NCBI GenBank assembly: GCA_905203795.1
Contig: CAJKXG010000074.1
Coordinates: 1 to 6,694 of the forward strand
DNA length: 6,694 nt
Reading direction: 5' to 3'
Source: an uncultured Oscillospiraceae bacterium
Lineage (GTDB): Bacteria; Bacillota; Clostridia; Oscillospirales; Acutalibacteraceae
Position 1 is the first letter of the stretch, and each line of letters starts with the position of its first letter. This document shows positions 1-6,610 of this stretch, piece by piece. Below the pieces are notes generated by a model, which was not told where the DNA came from, ran no database searches, and saw only the letters and a list, made by a program, of their open reading frames with translations. Made by a program: the position numbers and the translations under genes.

Positions 1-1898
1 TGCCGCTTTCGGACGACCAAATTCAGCAGGCACGCGACAAGGGCATGGAACTGGAGATGACCAAAATCGCGGCGGAGGGATTTGTGTTCGTGGTGAACGC
101 GAAAAATCCGGTGGATACGCTGACGCAGCAGCAATTGAAGGATATCTACAGCGGCAAGATCACCAACTGGAAAGAGGTCGGCGGCAACGACGCGAAAATC
201 GTGGCGTATCAGCGCAACGAAACGTCCGGCAGCCAGAATTTTATGCACACCTTCATGGGCGATACGCCGCTGATGGAACCGCGAACCGCGGTACTGCCCT
301 CGAGCATGGGGATGCTGATGGATGCCATCGCTGTATACGACAACGCGGAAAATGCCATCGGCTATTCCGTCTACGCCTATGCCGCCGACATGTACGGCAA
401 CGGCAACGAGATCAAATTCATTCACGTGGACGGGGTCGAGCCGACCAAGGCGACGATGGCGGACGGCAGCTATCCGTTGCTCAGTTACAACTACGCCGTG
501 TACGATGCCGCCACACCGGCGGATGCGCCGCTGCGCAAGCTGGTGGCGTGGTTGAACACCGACGAAGGACAGCGCGCGGTGAAGGCGGCAGGGTATATTC
601 CGCTGCGACCGGTGGGCGAAATGAGCGAAACGGTGGTCAAGCTGTACAGCGCCGTCGGCACGGGGAAGGCAAAACCCGACGGCTATACACCGTCGCTTGA
701 CCGCTATGTGGTGAATGCGTATAAAGGTATTTTTTTGAAAGACAACCAAGTTGCCGGATTGAAAAACAAGGAATTGGAAGCGGAAATCAACACATTCATT
801 ACGGAGTCTTTCCAAACTTTGGAAAAGAACGCAAAAGACGAGGATACCAAGGTTCGCAAAAGTGTTTATGAGGAATGTATCAACGGGTATTTGTCGATCC
901 AGGTGAGCGTCAATAATTATAATGAAAGCGTTTCGCGTTATCGGTACAAGACGGCTTTGTACGATCTGGTAGAAGGCAAACGCATGGCATTTTCGGATCT
1001 GTTCTATCAAGACGAGGAATTTGTATCCACATTAAATGCGATTTTGACAGAACAGGTGCAACAGAACCAAAGCACCGATGGATTTTATCCGCCCAAACGC
1101 CCGTTTGTGGGCATTCCGGCGGGACATGATACCTTCACCCTGTCCGACGTGATTTTCTCCGATGGAAATTTGTATTTTGACAATGGCACGACCTTTCCGT
1201 TCAAGGGGTTGTACGACAAAATGGTGATATCCGAAGCGCGGGATATGCGCGATCTGTTTGAGGACAGTGTGGTGGTCACGCATGAGTTTGCCGAAGAAAA
1301 GGGATTTAGCACGGTGGAAGGATTGCTGTTGAACCAGCAGGAAGTGCATTTGCTGAGTGAGGAACAATATGATCGGGCGGTTTGCGACAAGGTAAATGAT
1401 GCCGTGCGTGCGTATTGCCAAAAGGAATTGAGCCAAACGGCGCTGACCAAGTGGCACAACAGCCTGTTTGGTACGAAAGGTACCTTTTGGTATGAGGGGG
1501 CGGCGATCTATCTGTATGACATGGGAGGACGCTATCTGCATTTTTCCGGTTGGATATGGGGGGAAGCCGGTGGAGAGGAATTCAATGCCAGCACCTTTGT
1601 CGATCGGGGTGTGGAGTTGTTTTTCGACGCCAAAACCGGTGAGGAAGTGCCCTATACCAAATTCCTGAAAACGGGTTGGCAGGAGAACAGCATTTGGGAA
1701 GCCCCTCAAGACTATTTGACGCCAATCGTCACCGAACTTGAAAGCGCAAAGATCCAAACCCCGGATTTAAGCAATACTATCCTGTTGGGCTTCGACGCAC
1801 AGACAAACGGTCTGCAGTTGGTGTTTGCCACGGAAAACAGCCGTCAGCCGATCGTATGCGCCCTTGTACCGGATGTTTACGTCAATTGGAACGCATAA
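1..1898 (+). CDS. PstS-like phosphate-binding protein with C-terminal DUF3298/RsiV-like extension (5' end missing)
   Basis: The reading frame is open from base 3 through the left edge, so the start, any signal peptide and any lipobox are outside the window. The ATG at 45 is internal, because PstS-like sequence (PLSDDQIQQARDKG) precedes it. Bases 3 to about 610 encode the second part of a PstS-type periplasmic-binding fold: EGFVFVVN, the NPVDTLT/QLKDIYSGKITNWKEVGG block, and a phosphate-loop motif R-x3-SGS (Arg at 213-215, Ser-Gly-Ser at 225-233), ending with GYIPLR (591-608). From about 720 a different region begins. GLKNKELEAEINTFI (756-800) and YKTALYDLVEGKRMAFSDLF (945-1004) resemble the DUF3298/RsiV family of extracytoplasmic domains. 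The rest, to the TAA at 1896, is not confidently assigned. Base composition drops sharply at the domain junction. The protein probably sits outside the membrane and binds phosphate, but the role of the extension is unknown. The PstS-like call is firm; the DUF3298 call is by motif memory only. It need not be the transporter's own binding protein, since it lies on the opposite strand from the pst operon. Confidence 0.85.
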   Translation, partial: PLSDDQIQQARDKGMELEMTKIAAEGFVFVVNAKNPVDTLTQQQLKDIYSGKITNWKEVGGNDAKIVAYQRNETSGSQNFMHTFMGDTPLMEPRTAVLPSSMGMLMDAIAVYDNAENAIGYSVYAYAADMYGNGNEIKFIHVDGVEPTKATMADGSYPLLSYNYAVYDAATPADAPLRKLVAWLNTDEGQRAVKAAGYIPLRPVGEMSETVVKLYSAVGTGKAKPDGYTPSLDRYVVNAYKGIFLKDNQVAGLKNKELEAEINTFITESFQTLEKNAKDEDTKVRKSVYEECINGYLSIQVSVNNYNESVSRYRYKTALYDLVEGKRMAFSDLFYQDEEFVSTLNAILTEQVQQNQSTDGFYPPKRPFVGIPAGHDTFTLSDVIFSDGNLYFDNGTTFPFKGLYDKMVISEARDMRDLFEDSVVVTHEFAEEKGFSTVEGLLLNQQEVHLLSEEQYDRAVCDKVNDAVRAYCQKELSQTALTKWHNSLFGTKGTFWYEGAAIYLYDMGGRYLHFSGWIWGEAGGEEFNASTFVDRGVELFFDAKTGEEVPYTKFLKTGWQENSIWEAPQDYLTPIVTELESAKIQTPDLSNTILLGFDAQTNGLQLVFATENSRQPIVCALVPDVYVNWNA

Positions 1899-1911
1899 TC
1901 AACAACATCAT

Positions 1912-1951
1912 AAACGCCCGCTCATGCGCTTAGACGAATGAGCGGGCGTTT
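1912..1951. terminator. Bidirectional intrinsic terminator between convergent genes
   Basis: A perfect 14-bp inverted repeat has its left arm at 1912-1925 (AAACGCCCGCTCAT), a 12-nt loop at 1926-1937 and its right arm at 1938-1951. It starts 13 nt after the stop of the plus-strand PstS-like gene and 5 nt after the stop of phoR on the minus strand. The arms begin with AAA and end with TTT, so each strand gets a short U-run followed by a moderately U-rich tail (GTTTGTTGCTT on plus, GTTTATGATGTTGATT on minus). The U-tracts are not long, so efficiency is uncertain. The position and symmetry fit a shared terminator well. Confidence 0.78.
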
Positions 1952-1956
1952 GTTGC

Positions 1957-3624
1957 TTATATCCCTTTTTGGGGGAATCTCACCGTGATGGTTGTGCCGA
2001 CATTCACTTCGCTTTCCAGCGAAATTGTGGCGTGATGATACGCCGCGCCATGCTTGACGATGGACAAACCGAGTCCCGTACCGCCGCTCTCTCTGGAGTG
2101 GCTCTTATCCACACGGTAGAAGCGTTCAAATACGCGGTCACGGTCGGCAAAGGGGATGCCGATGCCGGTATCGGCGACCGACAATACCACGCTTTCCGCC
2201 GTATTTTTGACGGTGACCGTCACACTGCCGTGTTCGCGGTTATAGCGAATGGCATTGTCGCACAGGTTGTACACGATCTCGTCCAGCACGCGTTTGGCGC
2301 CGTGGATGACAGCGGGTTCACAGTCGGTGCGAATCGTCAGACCGCGTGCGTCCGCCTCTCCCTGCAACCGCCCGACAACGTCCTCCGTCAGCACCGCCAG
2401 ATCCACATCCTCCATTGTCAGCGTGCCGTCTTCCGATTCATCCAGCCGCGACAACTCGATCACGTCGCCGATCAGGGCGATCAGCCGCTGAGCTTCGTTG
2501 TAGATGTTGCCTGCAAACCGTTGGGTGTCCTCCGGTCGCACGATGCCGTTTTTCATGATCTCCGCAAACCCCGAAATGGAGGTGAGCGGCGTTTTCAATT
2601 CATGTGAGACATTGGCGCTGAATTCCCGCCGGAACTGTTCCCGCTGCTGCCGTTCGGTCACATCCACGATCAGCAGCACGGCGCCCGCAATCTCGTTGTC
2701 CTGCATCACAGGGTTGGCAATGAGCTGATACAGACGATCGTTGTGCGGCATGATCCGCTCGCTGGGTTTGCCCGCCAGTGCCATGCTGACGGCAGATCGG
2801 AATTGTTCACTGCGGTTGAGTGTCAACACACTTTCGCCTTCCGCCGGTGCGGTGGTGTCCAGCATGTTCAGCGCACCGCTGTTGTACAGCAACACGTTGG
2901 TGCGGGGATCGATCACCAGAAAGCCTTCGTGCATATTTTCGGTGATGGCGGCAAACTCCTGCTGCTTGTGGCGCAGTTCATCCATCTGTCGCCGAATTTG
3001 CCGTTGCTGCATCGCCAGACGGCGCAGCAGCGGCGTCAGTTCCTCGTAGGTGTCCAGTTGCTCCGGATTTTCAAAGTCCAATTCATTGATGGGGCGGACG
3101 ATACTGCGTGAGAGCTTGGAGGCGAGCACCAAAGACAGGATGACGGCGAGCACGATGATGAGCAGCAACGGCGGCAACATACCCAGCGCCAGCACCAGTA
3201 CGGTGTAGCGTGTGTTGGACAGGCGCAGCACGGTGCCGTCCTCCAGTCGGAGGGCATAGTTGAGCGTATGCTCGGATAGCGTACGGGAGGTACGCGAGCT
3301 TTCGCCGACGCCGGTCTCCAGCGCTTCGGCGATCTCCTCGCGATCAAGGTGATTGTCCAGTGTGGCCGCATCCACGGTACTGTCGTACAACACCGTGCCG
3401 TCTTTGTCCACCCACGTGATGCGGTTGTTCGGCGAGGACAGCGATTGGAGATACGACATACCGTTCAGGCGCACGCCTTCGGAGATGTAAGTGGCTTCGT
3501 TGCGAACCTCTTTTAGGTAAGCATCGGTAAAATAATCATACAGCACCCACATGATCAGCACTAGGCTGGCAGCGAGCACGGTGAAAGCAACCAGAGAAAT
3601 GGAACGGAAGATCCGTTTGGTCAT
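1957..3624 (-). CDS. phoR: PhoR-type membrane sensor histidine kinase
   Basis: This 555-residue kinase autophosphorylates on His and passes the phosphate to the response regulator encoded just upstream. Visible order: membrane segment about 10-29; extracytoplasmic domain about 31-140; second membrane segment about 142-168; a short linker (170-220) with only a HAMP-like look, ending in a basic, Gln-rich helical stretch; a PAS-like domain about 222-325 closing with VDVTER; HisKA with FSANVSHELKTPLTSISGF, phospho-acceptor His341; and HATPase_c with N-box NLCDNAIRYN (453-462), G1 box DTGIGI (485-490), F-box FERFYRVD (499-506) and G2 box GGTGLGL (514-520). All catalytic boxes look intact. The length is near that of Bacillus PhoR and greater than that of E. 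coli PhoR. The ATG start has a strong Shine-Dalgarno site 7 nt upstream that overlaps the phoB stop, which supports coupled translation. PhoR is chosen over another PAS kinase because of the adjacent phoB, phoU and pst genes. The signal sensed by the extracytoplasmic domain cannot be read from sequence. Confidence 0.94.
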   Translation of the reverse strand: MTKRIFRSISLVAFTVLAASLVLIMWVLYDYFTDAYLKEVRNEATYISEGVRLNGMSYLQSLSSPNNRITWVDKDGTVLYDSTVDAATLDNHLDREEIAEALETGVGESSRTSRTLSEHTLNYALRLEDGTVLRLSNTRYTVLVLALGMLPPLLLIIVLAVILSLVLASKLSRSIVRPINELDFENPEQLDTYEELTPLLRRLAMQQRQIRRQMDELRHKQQEFAAITENMHEGFLVIDPRTNVLLYNSGALNMLDTTAPAEGESVLTLNRSEQFRSAVSMALAGKPSERIMPHNDRLYQLIANPVMQDNEIAGAVLLIVDVTERQQREQFRREFSANVSHELKTPLTSISGFAEIMKNGIVRPEDTQRFAGNIYNEAQRLIALIGDVIELSRLDESEDGTLTMEDVDLAVLTEDVVGRLQGEADARGLTIRTDCEPAVIHGAKRVLDEIVYNLCDNAIRYNREHGSVTVTVKNTAESVVLSVADTGIGIPFADRDRVFERFYRVDKSHSRESGGTGLGLSIVKHGAAYHHATISLESEVNVGTTITVRFPQKGI

Positions 3625-3631
3625 ATACGCA

Positions 3632-3641
3632 CCCCTCCTCT
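3632..3641 (-). promoter_or_regulatory. Ribosome-binding site of phoR overlapping the phoB stop
   Basis: On the minus strand the sequence reads AGAGGAGGGG, followed by 7 nt and then the phoR ATG. The phoB stop codon TAG (3640-3642) supplies the first bases of this site, so ribosomes finishing phoB end exactly where phoR initiation is set. This fixes the phoR start and argues for coupling. Confidence 0.85.
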
Positions 3642-4323
3642 ATCGGATCTTATAGCCGACACCGCGCACGGTTTCGATACAGTCGCCGCTGTCGCCCAGC
3701 TTTTGCCGCAGTGTACGGATGTGCACATCCACTGTGCGGCTTTCGCCGTCGAACGCATAGCCCCAAACGGTGTCCAGCAAATGATCGCGGGTCAGCACGA
3801 TACCGCGATTTTCCATTAATAAACGCAACAGTTCAAATTCTTTCAGCGTCAGCGAAACCGGCTGACCGTTGACGCGCACCTCGTGTGCCGATGTGTCCAC
3901 CGTCAGCGAACCGACGGTGTAGCAACCGGACGGGGCGTCTGCTGCCGCGCGGCGCAGCAACGCGCGCACCCGCGCCAACAATTCCATCATGCCGAACGGC
4001 TTGCTGATGTAATCGTCTGCACCGCCGTCCAGCCCGATGACCTTGTCAAATTCGCTGCTTTTGGCCGTCAGCAGGATGATGGGGAGGTGTTTGGTCGTCG
4101 CCGCAGAACGCAGTTTGCGCAAAACCGACAATCCGTCCTCCTCCGGCAGCATGATGTCCAGCAACACCAAAGAAGGCAGTCCGTTTTTGACCGCCTCCCA
4201 AAACGCAGACGGCGTGGCAAACCCCTCTGCCGGCAGACCGGCGCTGTTCAGGGTGTACACCACAAGTTCACGGATGCTGTCGTCATCCTCCAGAAGATAG
4301 ATTGTGCGCGCTGTCTCGGGCAT
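3640..4323 (-). CDS. phoB: PhoB/PhoP-family phosphate response regulator
   Basis: This 227-residue OmpR/PhoB-family transcription factor has a receiver domain at about 7-120 and a winged-helix DNA-binding domain at about 134-227. Receiver residues are in place: acidic pocket EDDD (12-15), phospho-acceptor Asp56 in LVLLDIMLP, Thr86 in LLTAK, and Lys108 in SKPF. The C-terminal domain shows the family pattern from LTLKEFELL (158-166) through the recognition region RTVDVHIRTLRQKL (196-209) to GVGYKIR at the end. Once phosphorylated by PhoR it should bind Pho boxes and activate phosphate-starvation genes; none of its targets' promoters are in this window. The start ATG lies 41 nt inside phoU with an AAAGGA site 8 nt upstream. 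The receiver begins at residue 8, so no other start is needed. The family call is firm. The specific phosphate role rests on the operon context, and Firmicutes literature would often call it PhoP. Confidence 0.94.
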   Translation of the reverse strand: MPETARTIYLLEDDDSIRELVVYTLNSAGLPAEGFATPSAFWEAVKNGLPSLVLLDIMLPEEDGLSVLRKLRSAATTKHLPIILLTAKSSEFDKVIGLDGGADDYISKPFGMMELLARVRALLRRAAADAPSGCYTVGSLTVDTSAHEVRVNGQPVSLTLKEFELLRLLMENRGIVLTRDHLLDTVWGYAFDGESRTVDVHIRTLRQKLGDSGDCIETVRGVGYKIR

Positions 4324-4978
4324 AGCGGTCGTCCTTTCCTTCGTTTTTGCGGTGTGTGCCGGTGATGGAATATTCCACCCATTCAGCGATATTCACCGCG
4401 TGGTCGCCGATGCGTTCCAGATATTTGGCGATCATCAGCAGATCCAGACAGCGTGCGCCGTCTCCTTCGGGCAGCAGTCGGATCAGCTCGGTTTTAATTT
4501 GTGTGAATAACTCGTCCACCACATCGTCGTAGTCCATGACCGCGCGCGCCAGCGTCAGATCCTTCTTGACAAAAGAATCCACGCTTTCCGTGACCATTTT
4601 GATGACGGCGTACGCCATGTCGCGGATGTGGATTTTGCCGGTCTCGTCGCTGTCCAGCAGATAGGCGGCGATCTCCGCAATGTCGGACGCCTGATCGCCG
4701 ATACGCTCCATGTCGGAAATCATTTTCAATGCAGAAGAGATTTCCCGCAGATCGCGCGCGACCGGCTGCTGATGCAGCAGCAGCTTCATGCAGAGAGCTT
4801 CGATGTCGCGTTCCTTGTGATCGATCTCGCTGTCGGTGGCAAATACCGTGCTCAGCAGTGTCTCATCGCCGTCCAGCAGGGCGTGAATGGTAGCGGAAAT
4901 GGCTTCCTCGCACAAAGCGCCCATGGTGATCAGTTCCACATGCAGTTGTTCCAGTTGTTCGTCGAATCGTGTTCTCAT
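4283..4978 (-). CDS. phoU: Phosphate signalling and transport regulator PhoU
   Basis: This 231-residue cytoplasmic all-helical protein has the duplicated PhoU fold. Each half carries the hallmark metal-binding motif E-R-I-G-D: SDMERIGDQASDIAE (Glu91, Asp95) and KYLERIGDHAVNIAE (Glu188, Asp192). In characterised systems PhoU links the PstSCAB transporter to PhoR and keeps the kinase in its repressing state when phosphate is plentiful. Its place between pstB and phoB/phoR fits that role exactly. The ATG overlaps the pstB stop by one base (TAATG) and has GGGGAGG 8 nt upstream, so translation is probably coupled. After the conserved fold ends at about residue 206 there is a hydrophilic, charged tail of about 25 residues. 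Its last 13 or so codons overlap phoB in another frame, so the tail may be shaped by the overlap rather than by function. The call is firm. Confidence 0.97.
   Translation of the reverse strand: MRTRFDEQLEQLHVELITMGALCEEAISATIHALLDGDETLLSTVFATDSEIDHKERDIEALCMKLLLHQQPVARDLREISSALKMISDMERIGDQASDIAEIAAYLLDSDETGKIHIRDMAYAVIKMVTESVDSFVKKDLTLARAVMDYDDVVDELFTQIKTELIRLLPEGDGARCLDLLMIAKYLERIGDHAVNIAEWVEYSITGTHRKNEGKDDRYARDSAHNLSSGG
4332..4337 (-). promoter_or_regulatory. Ribosome-binding site of phoB inside phoU
   Basis: The minus strand reads AAAGGA within AAGGAAAGGA (4332-4341), 8 nt before the phoB ATG. It lies entirely within the phoU coding sequence, so phoB initiation takes place on message still being translated as phoU. 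Confidence 0.75.
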
Positions 4979-5727
4979 TATCCAAACCTCCCCGTGATGT
5001 ACTCCTCTGTGCGCTTATCCTTGGGCATGGAGAAAATCGTATCGGTATCGCCGTATTCCACGACTTCACCGAGCAGGAAAAACGCCGTTTTGTCCGAAAT
5101 ACGGGTGGCTTGCTGCATGTTGTGTGTGACGATAACAATAGTATACGACTTTTTCAGTTCCAATGCAAGGTCTTCGATCTTAGAAGTGGAGATCGGGTCG
5201 AGCGCACTGGTCGGCTCGTCCATCAGCAGCACATCCGGTTCCACCGCCAGTGCCCGCGCGATGCACAGACGTTGCTGCTGACCGCCGGACATGCCGAGTG
5301 CGCTTTTTTTTAACCGATCCTTTGTCTCGTCCCAGATGGCGGCGTTGCGCAGCGAGCGTTCCACGATCTCGTCCAGCTTCACCTTGGAATGCACGCCGTG
5401 TGTGCGCGGACCGAACGCGACATTGTCGTAGATGCTCATGGGGAAGGGGTTCGGCTTTTGAAACACCATGCCGACCCGTTTGCGCAGCAGGTTGACATCC
5501 ATGTCGCCGTAGATATTCTCGCCGTCCAGCTCGACCTTGCCGGTGATGCGGCAGCCCTCCACCAGATCGTTCATGCGGTTGAGCGATTTCAGCAGGGTGG
5601 ATTTCCCGCAGCCGGACGGACCGATAAACGCGGTGATCTCGTTGGCGGGGATCTCCAGATCGACATGTTTGAGCGCTTGAAAATCGTCGTAATACAGATT
5701 CAGATCGGATATCGAAAATTTACTCAC
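4978..5727 (-). CDS. pstB: Phosphate ABC transporter ATP-binding protein PstB
   Basis: This 249-residue ATPase dimerises on the cytoplasmic face of PstC-PstA and powers phosphate import. All ABC motifs are intact: Walker [10 protein letters not shown] (36-44), Q-loop Gln90 in [17 protein letters not shown], the signature MSGGQQQR (146-153), Walker B VLLMDEP (166-172) with catalytic Glu171, D-loop SALD (174-177) and switch His202 in [20 protein letters not shown] and the ending EEYITGRFG are diagnostic of PstB among ABC ATPases. The start is GTG, not ATG: an in-frame TAG at 5737-5739 lies just upstream and AGGA sits 7 nt before the GTG. The first 8 nt overlap the end of pstA. One oddity is a run of eight A residues in the message (plus-strand T at 5304-5311), encoding the Leu-Lys-Lys just before the signature motif. 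Length and content are normal for the family. Confidence 0.98.
   Translation of the reverse strand: MSKFSISDLNLYYDDFQALKHVDLEIPANEITAFIGPSGCGKSTLLKSLNRMNDLVEGCRITGKVELDGENIYGDMDVNLLRKRVGMVFQKPNPFPMSIYDNVAFGPRTHGVHSKVKLDEIVERSLRNAAIWDETKDRLKKSALGMSGGQQQRLCIARALAVEPDVLLMDEPTSALDPISTSKIEDLALELKKSYTIVIVTHNMQQATRISDKTAFFLLGEVVEYGDTDTIFSMPKDKRTEEYITGRFG
4987..4993 (-). promoter_or_regulatory. Ribosome-binding site of phoU inside pstB
   Basis: The minus strand reads GGGGAGG, 8 nt before the phoU ATG and inside the last codons of pstB. Together with the TAATG stop-start overlap it fixes the phoU start and suggests termination-reinitiation. Confidence 0.82.
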
Positions 5728-6592
5728 TCTTGGTTCCTACCTTTCTTGCGATCAAGCCGGACAGGGCGTTGATGCCGACCACTACGATCAGCAGCACCAC
5801 AGCGGTGGCATAGGCCTGATCGGTGTACAGACCCTCGTTGGAAAGCGAATACATGTGAATGGCCAGCGTACGACCGGGTTCCATCAGCGTGTCCGCCACG
5901 CCCGTGACCGAAGCAGAGGTGTACAGCAACGCGGCGGTTTCTCCGACGATGCGGCCGATGGCAAGGATTACGCCCGCCAGTATGCCCGGTGCGGCGGAGG
6001 GAAGCACGATGCGAAACACGGTGCGCAGCCGTCCCGCGCCCAACCCGAAGCTGCCTTCACGATATGAGTCCGGTACCGCCTTGAGTGCTTCCTCGGTGGT
6101 GCGCATGATCAACGGTAGGATCATGATCGTCATGGTCAGCGAGCCTGCCAGCAGGGAATAGCCCCAGCCGCAGAAATTGACGAATACCAAATAGCCGAAC
6201 AGACCGTAGACGATGGAGGGGATGCCGGATAGGGTTTCCGCCGTGATGCGCACGACCCCCACCAGTTTGTTGCCGCGTCCGGCGTATTCCGTCAGATAGA
6301 TGGCGGCGCACACACCGATGGGCACGGCGATCAACAGCGAGAGCAGCGTCATGGTGATTGTGTTGATGATGGCTGGCGTCATGGAGACGTTTTCGGAGGT
6401 GTATGTCCAGGCAAACAACGAGGGAGTGAGATGCGGGATGCCTTTGATCAGAATATAGCCGACCAGCAGCAACAGTATGCCGACCGTGATGACGGCGGAC
6501 AGCATGACCAGCAGCATCAGAAGCGCCGACAGGGGATGGCGGAGATACGCGGTAAACCGCTGGCGCAGGGTGCGCCGATTGATGGTTTCCAT
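5720..6592 (-). CDS. pstA: Phosphate ABC transporter permease PstA
   Basis: This 290-residue inner-membrane permease pairs with PstC to form the phosphate channel. About six hydrophobic segments are visible, near residues 22-50, 74-100, 117-140, 146-165, 200-222 and 262-284. The cytoplasmic EAA coupling loop that contacts PstB is clear at about 167-198, with [20 protein letters not shown] and then RTVFRIVLP. PstA-type landmarks include [22 protein letters not shown] (about 117-138) and [13 protein letters not shown] (213-225). The length is typical of the family. The ATG is supported by AAAGGAG (6599-6605) 6 nt upstream and begins 18 nt after the pstC stop. The 3' end overlaps pstB by 8 nt. 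The call is firm; PstA rather than PstC is set by the motifs and by its position directly before pstB. Confidence 0.97.
   Translation of the reverse strand: METINRRTLRQRFTAYLRHPLSALLMLLVMLSAVITVGILLLLVGYILIKGIPHLTPSLFAWTYTSENVSMTPAIINTITMTLLSLLIAVPIGVCAAIYLTEYAGRGNKLVGVVRITAETLSGIPSIVYGLFGYLVFVNFCGWGYSLLAGSLTMTIMILPLIMRTTEEALKAVPDSYREGSFGLGAGRLRTVFRIVLPSAAPGILAGVILAIGRIVGETAALLYTSASVTGVADTLMEPGRTLAIHMYSLSNEGLYTDQAYATAVVLLIVVVGINALSGLIARKVGTKSE
5735..5738 (-). promoter_or_regulatory. Ribosome-binding site fixing the GTG start of pstB
   Basis: The minus strand reads AGGA 7 nt before the GTG, with a further AAAGG at 5740-5744 (12 nt away). An in-frame TAG at 5737-5739 excludes any longer pstB product, so the GTG at 5725-5727 is the natural start. 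The site lies within the last codons of pstA. Confidence 0.7.
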
Positions 6593-6598
6593 GGCAAA

Positions 6599-6605
6599 CT
6601 CCTTT
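6599..6605 (-). promoter_or_regulatory. Ribosome-binding site of pstA
   Basis: The minus strand reads AAAGGAG, 6 nt before the pstA ATG, in the 18-nt gap after the pstC stop. The gap leaves no room for a promoter, so pstA must be co-transcribed with pstC. Confidence 0.8.
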
Positions 6606-6610
6606 CCAGA

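Noticed and set aside
1032..1757. Long open frame (241 codons) antisense to the C-terminal part of the PstS-like gene
   Set aside because: It is a shadow of the sense frame. Its product has no recognisable domain, and the sense frame has clear protein-family sequence and a proper end at the terminator.
1969..2607. Long open frame (212 codons) antisense to the kinase domain of phoR
   Set aside because: GC-rich coding sequence often leaves long antisense frames. The phoR strand carries all the kinase boxes, and no ribosome-binding site or domain supports the antisense product.
3800..3845. AT-rich patch in phoB that could look like an internal minus-strand promoter for phoR
   Set aside because: The TTGAAC-like and ATTAAT-like hexamers are only about 10 nt apart, too close for a sigma-70-type promoter, and they fall in conserved phoB coding sequence.
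4628..5281. Open frame (217 codons) antisense to phoU and pstB
   Set aside because: It crosses two well-conserved genes on the other strand and shows no recognisable domain.
5720..5727. The pstA/pstB overlap as a possible frameshift or annotation error
   Set aside because: Both proteins end and begin with normal family sequence. An in-frame TAG and a ribosome-binding site support the GTG start, so an 8-nt overlap is real and ordinary.
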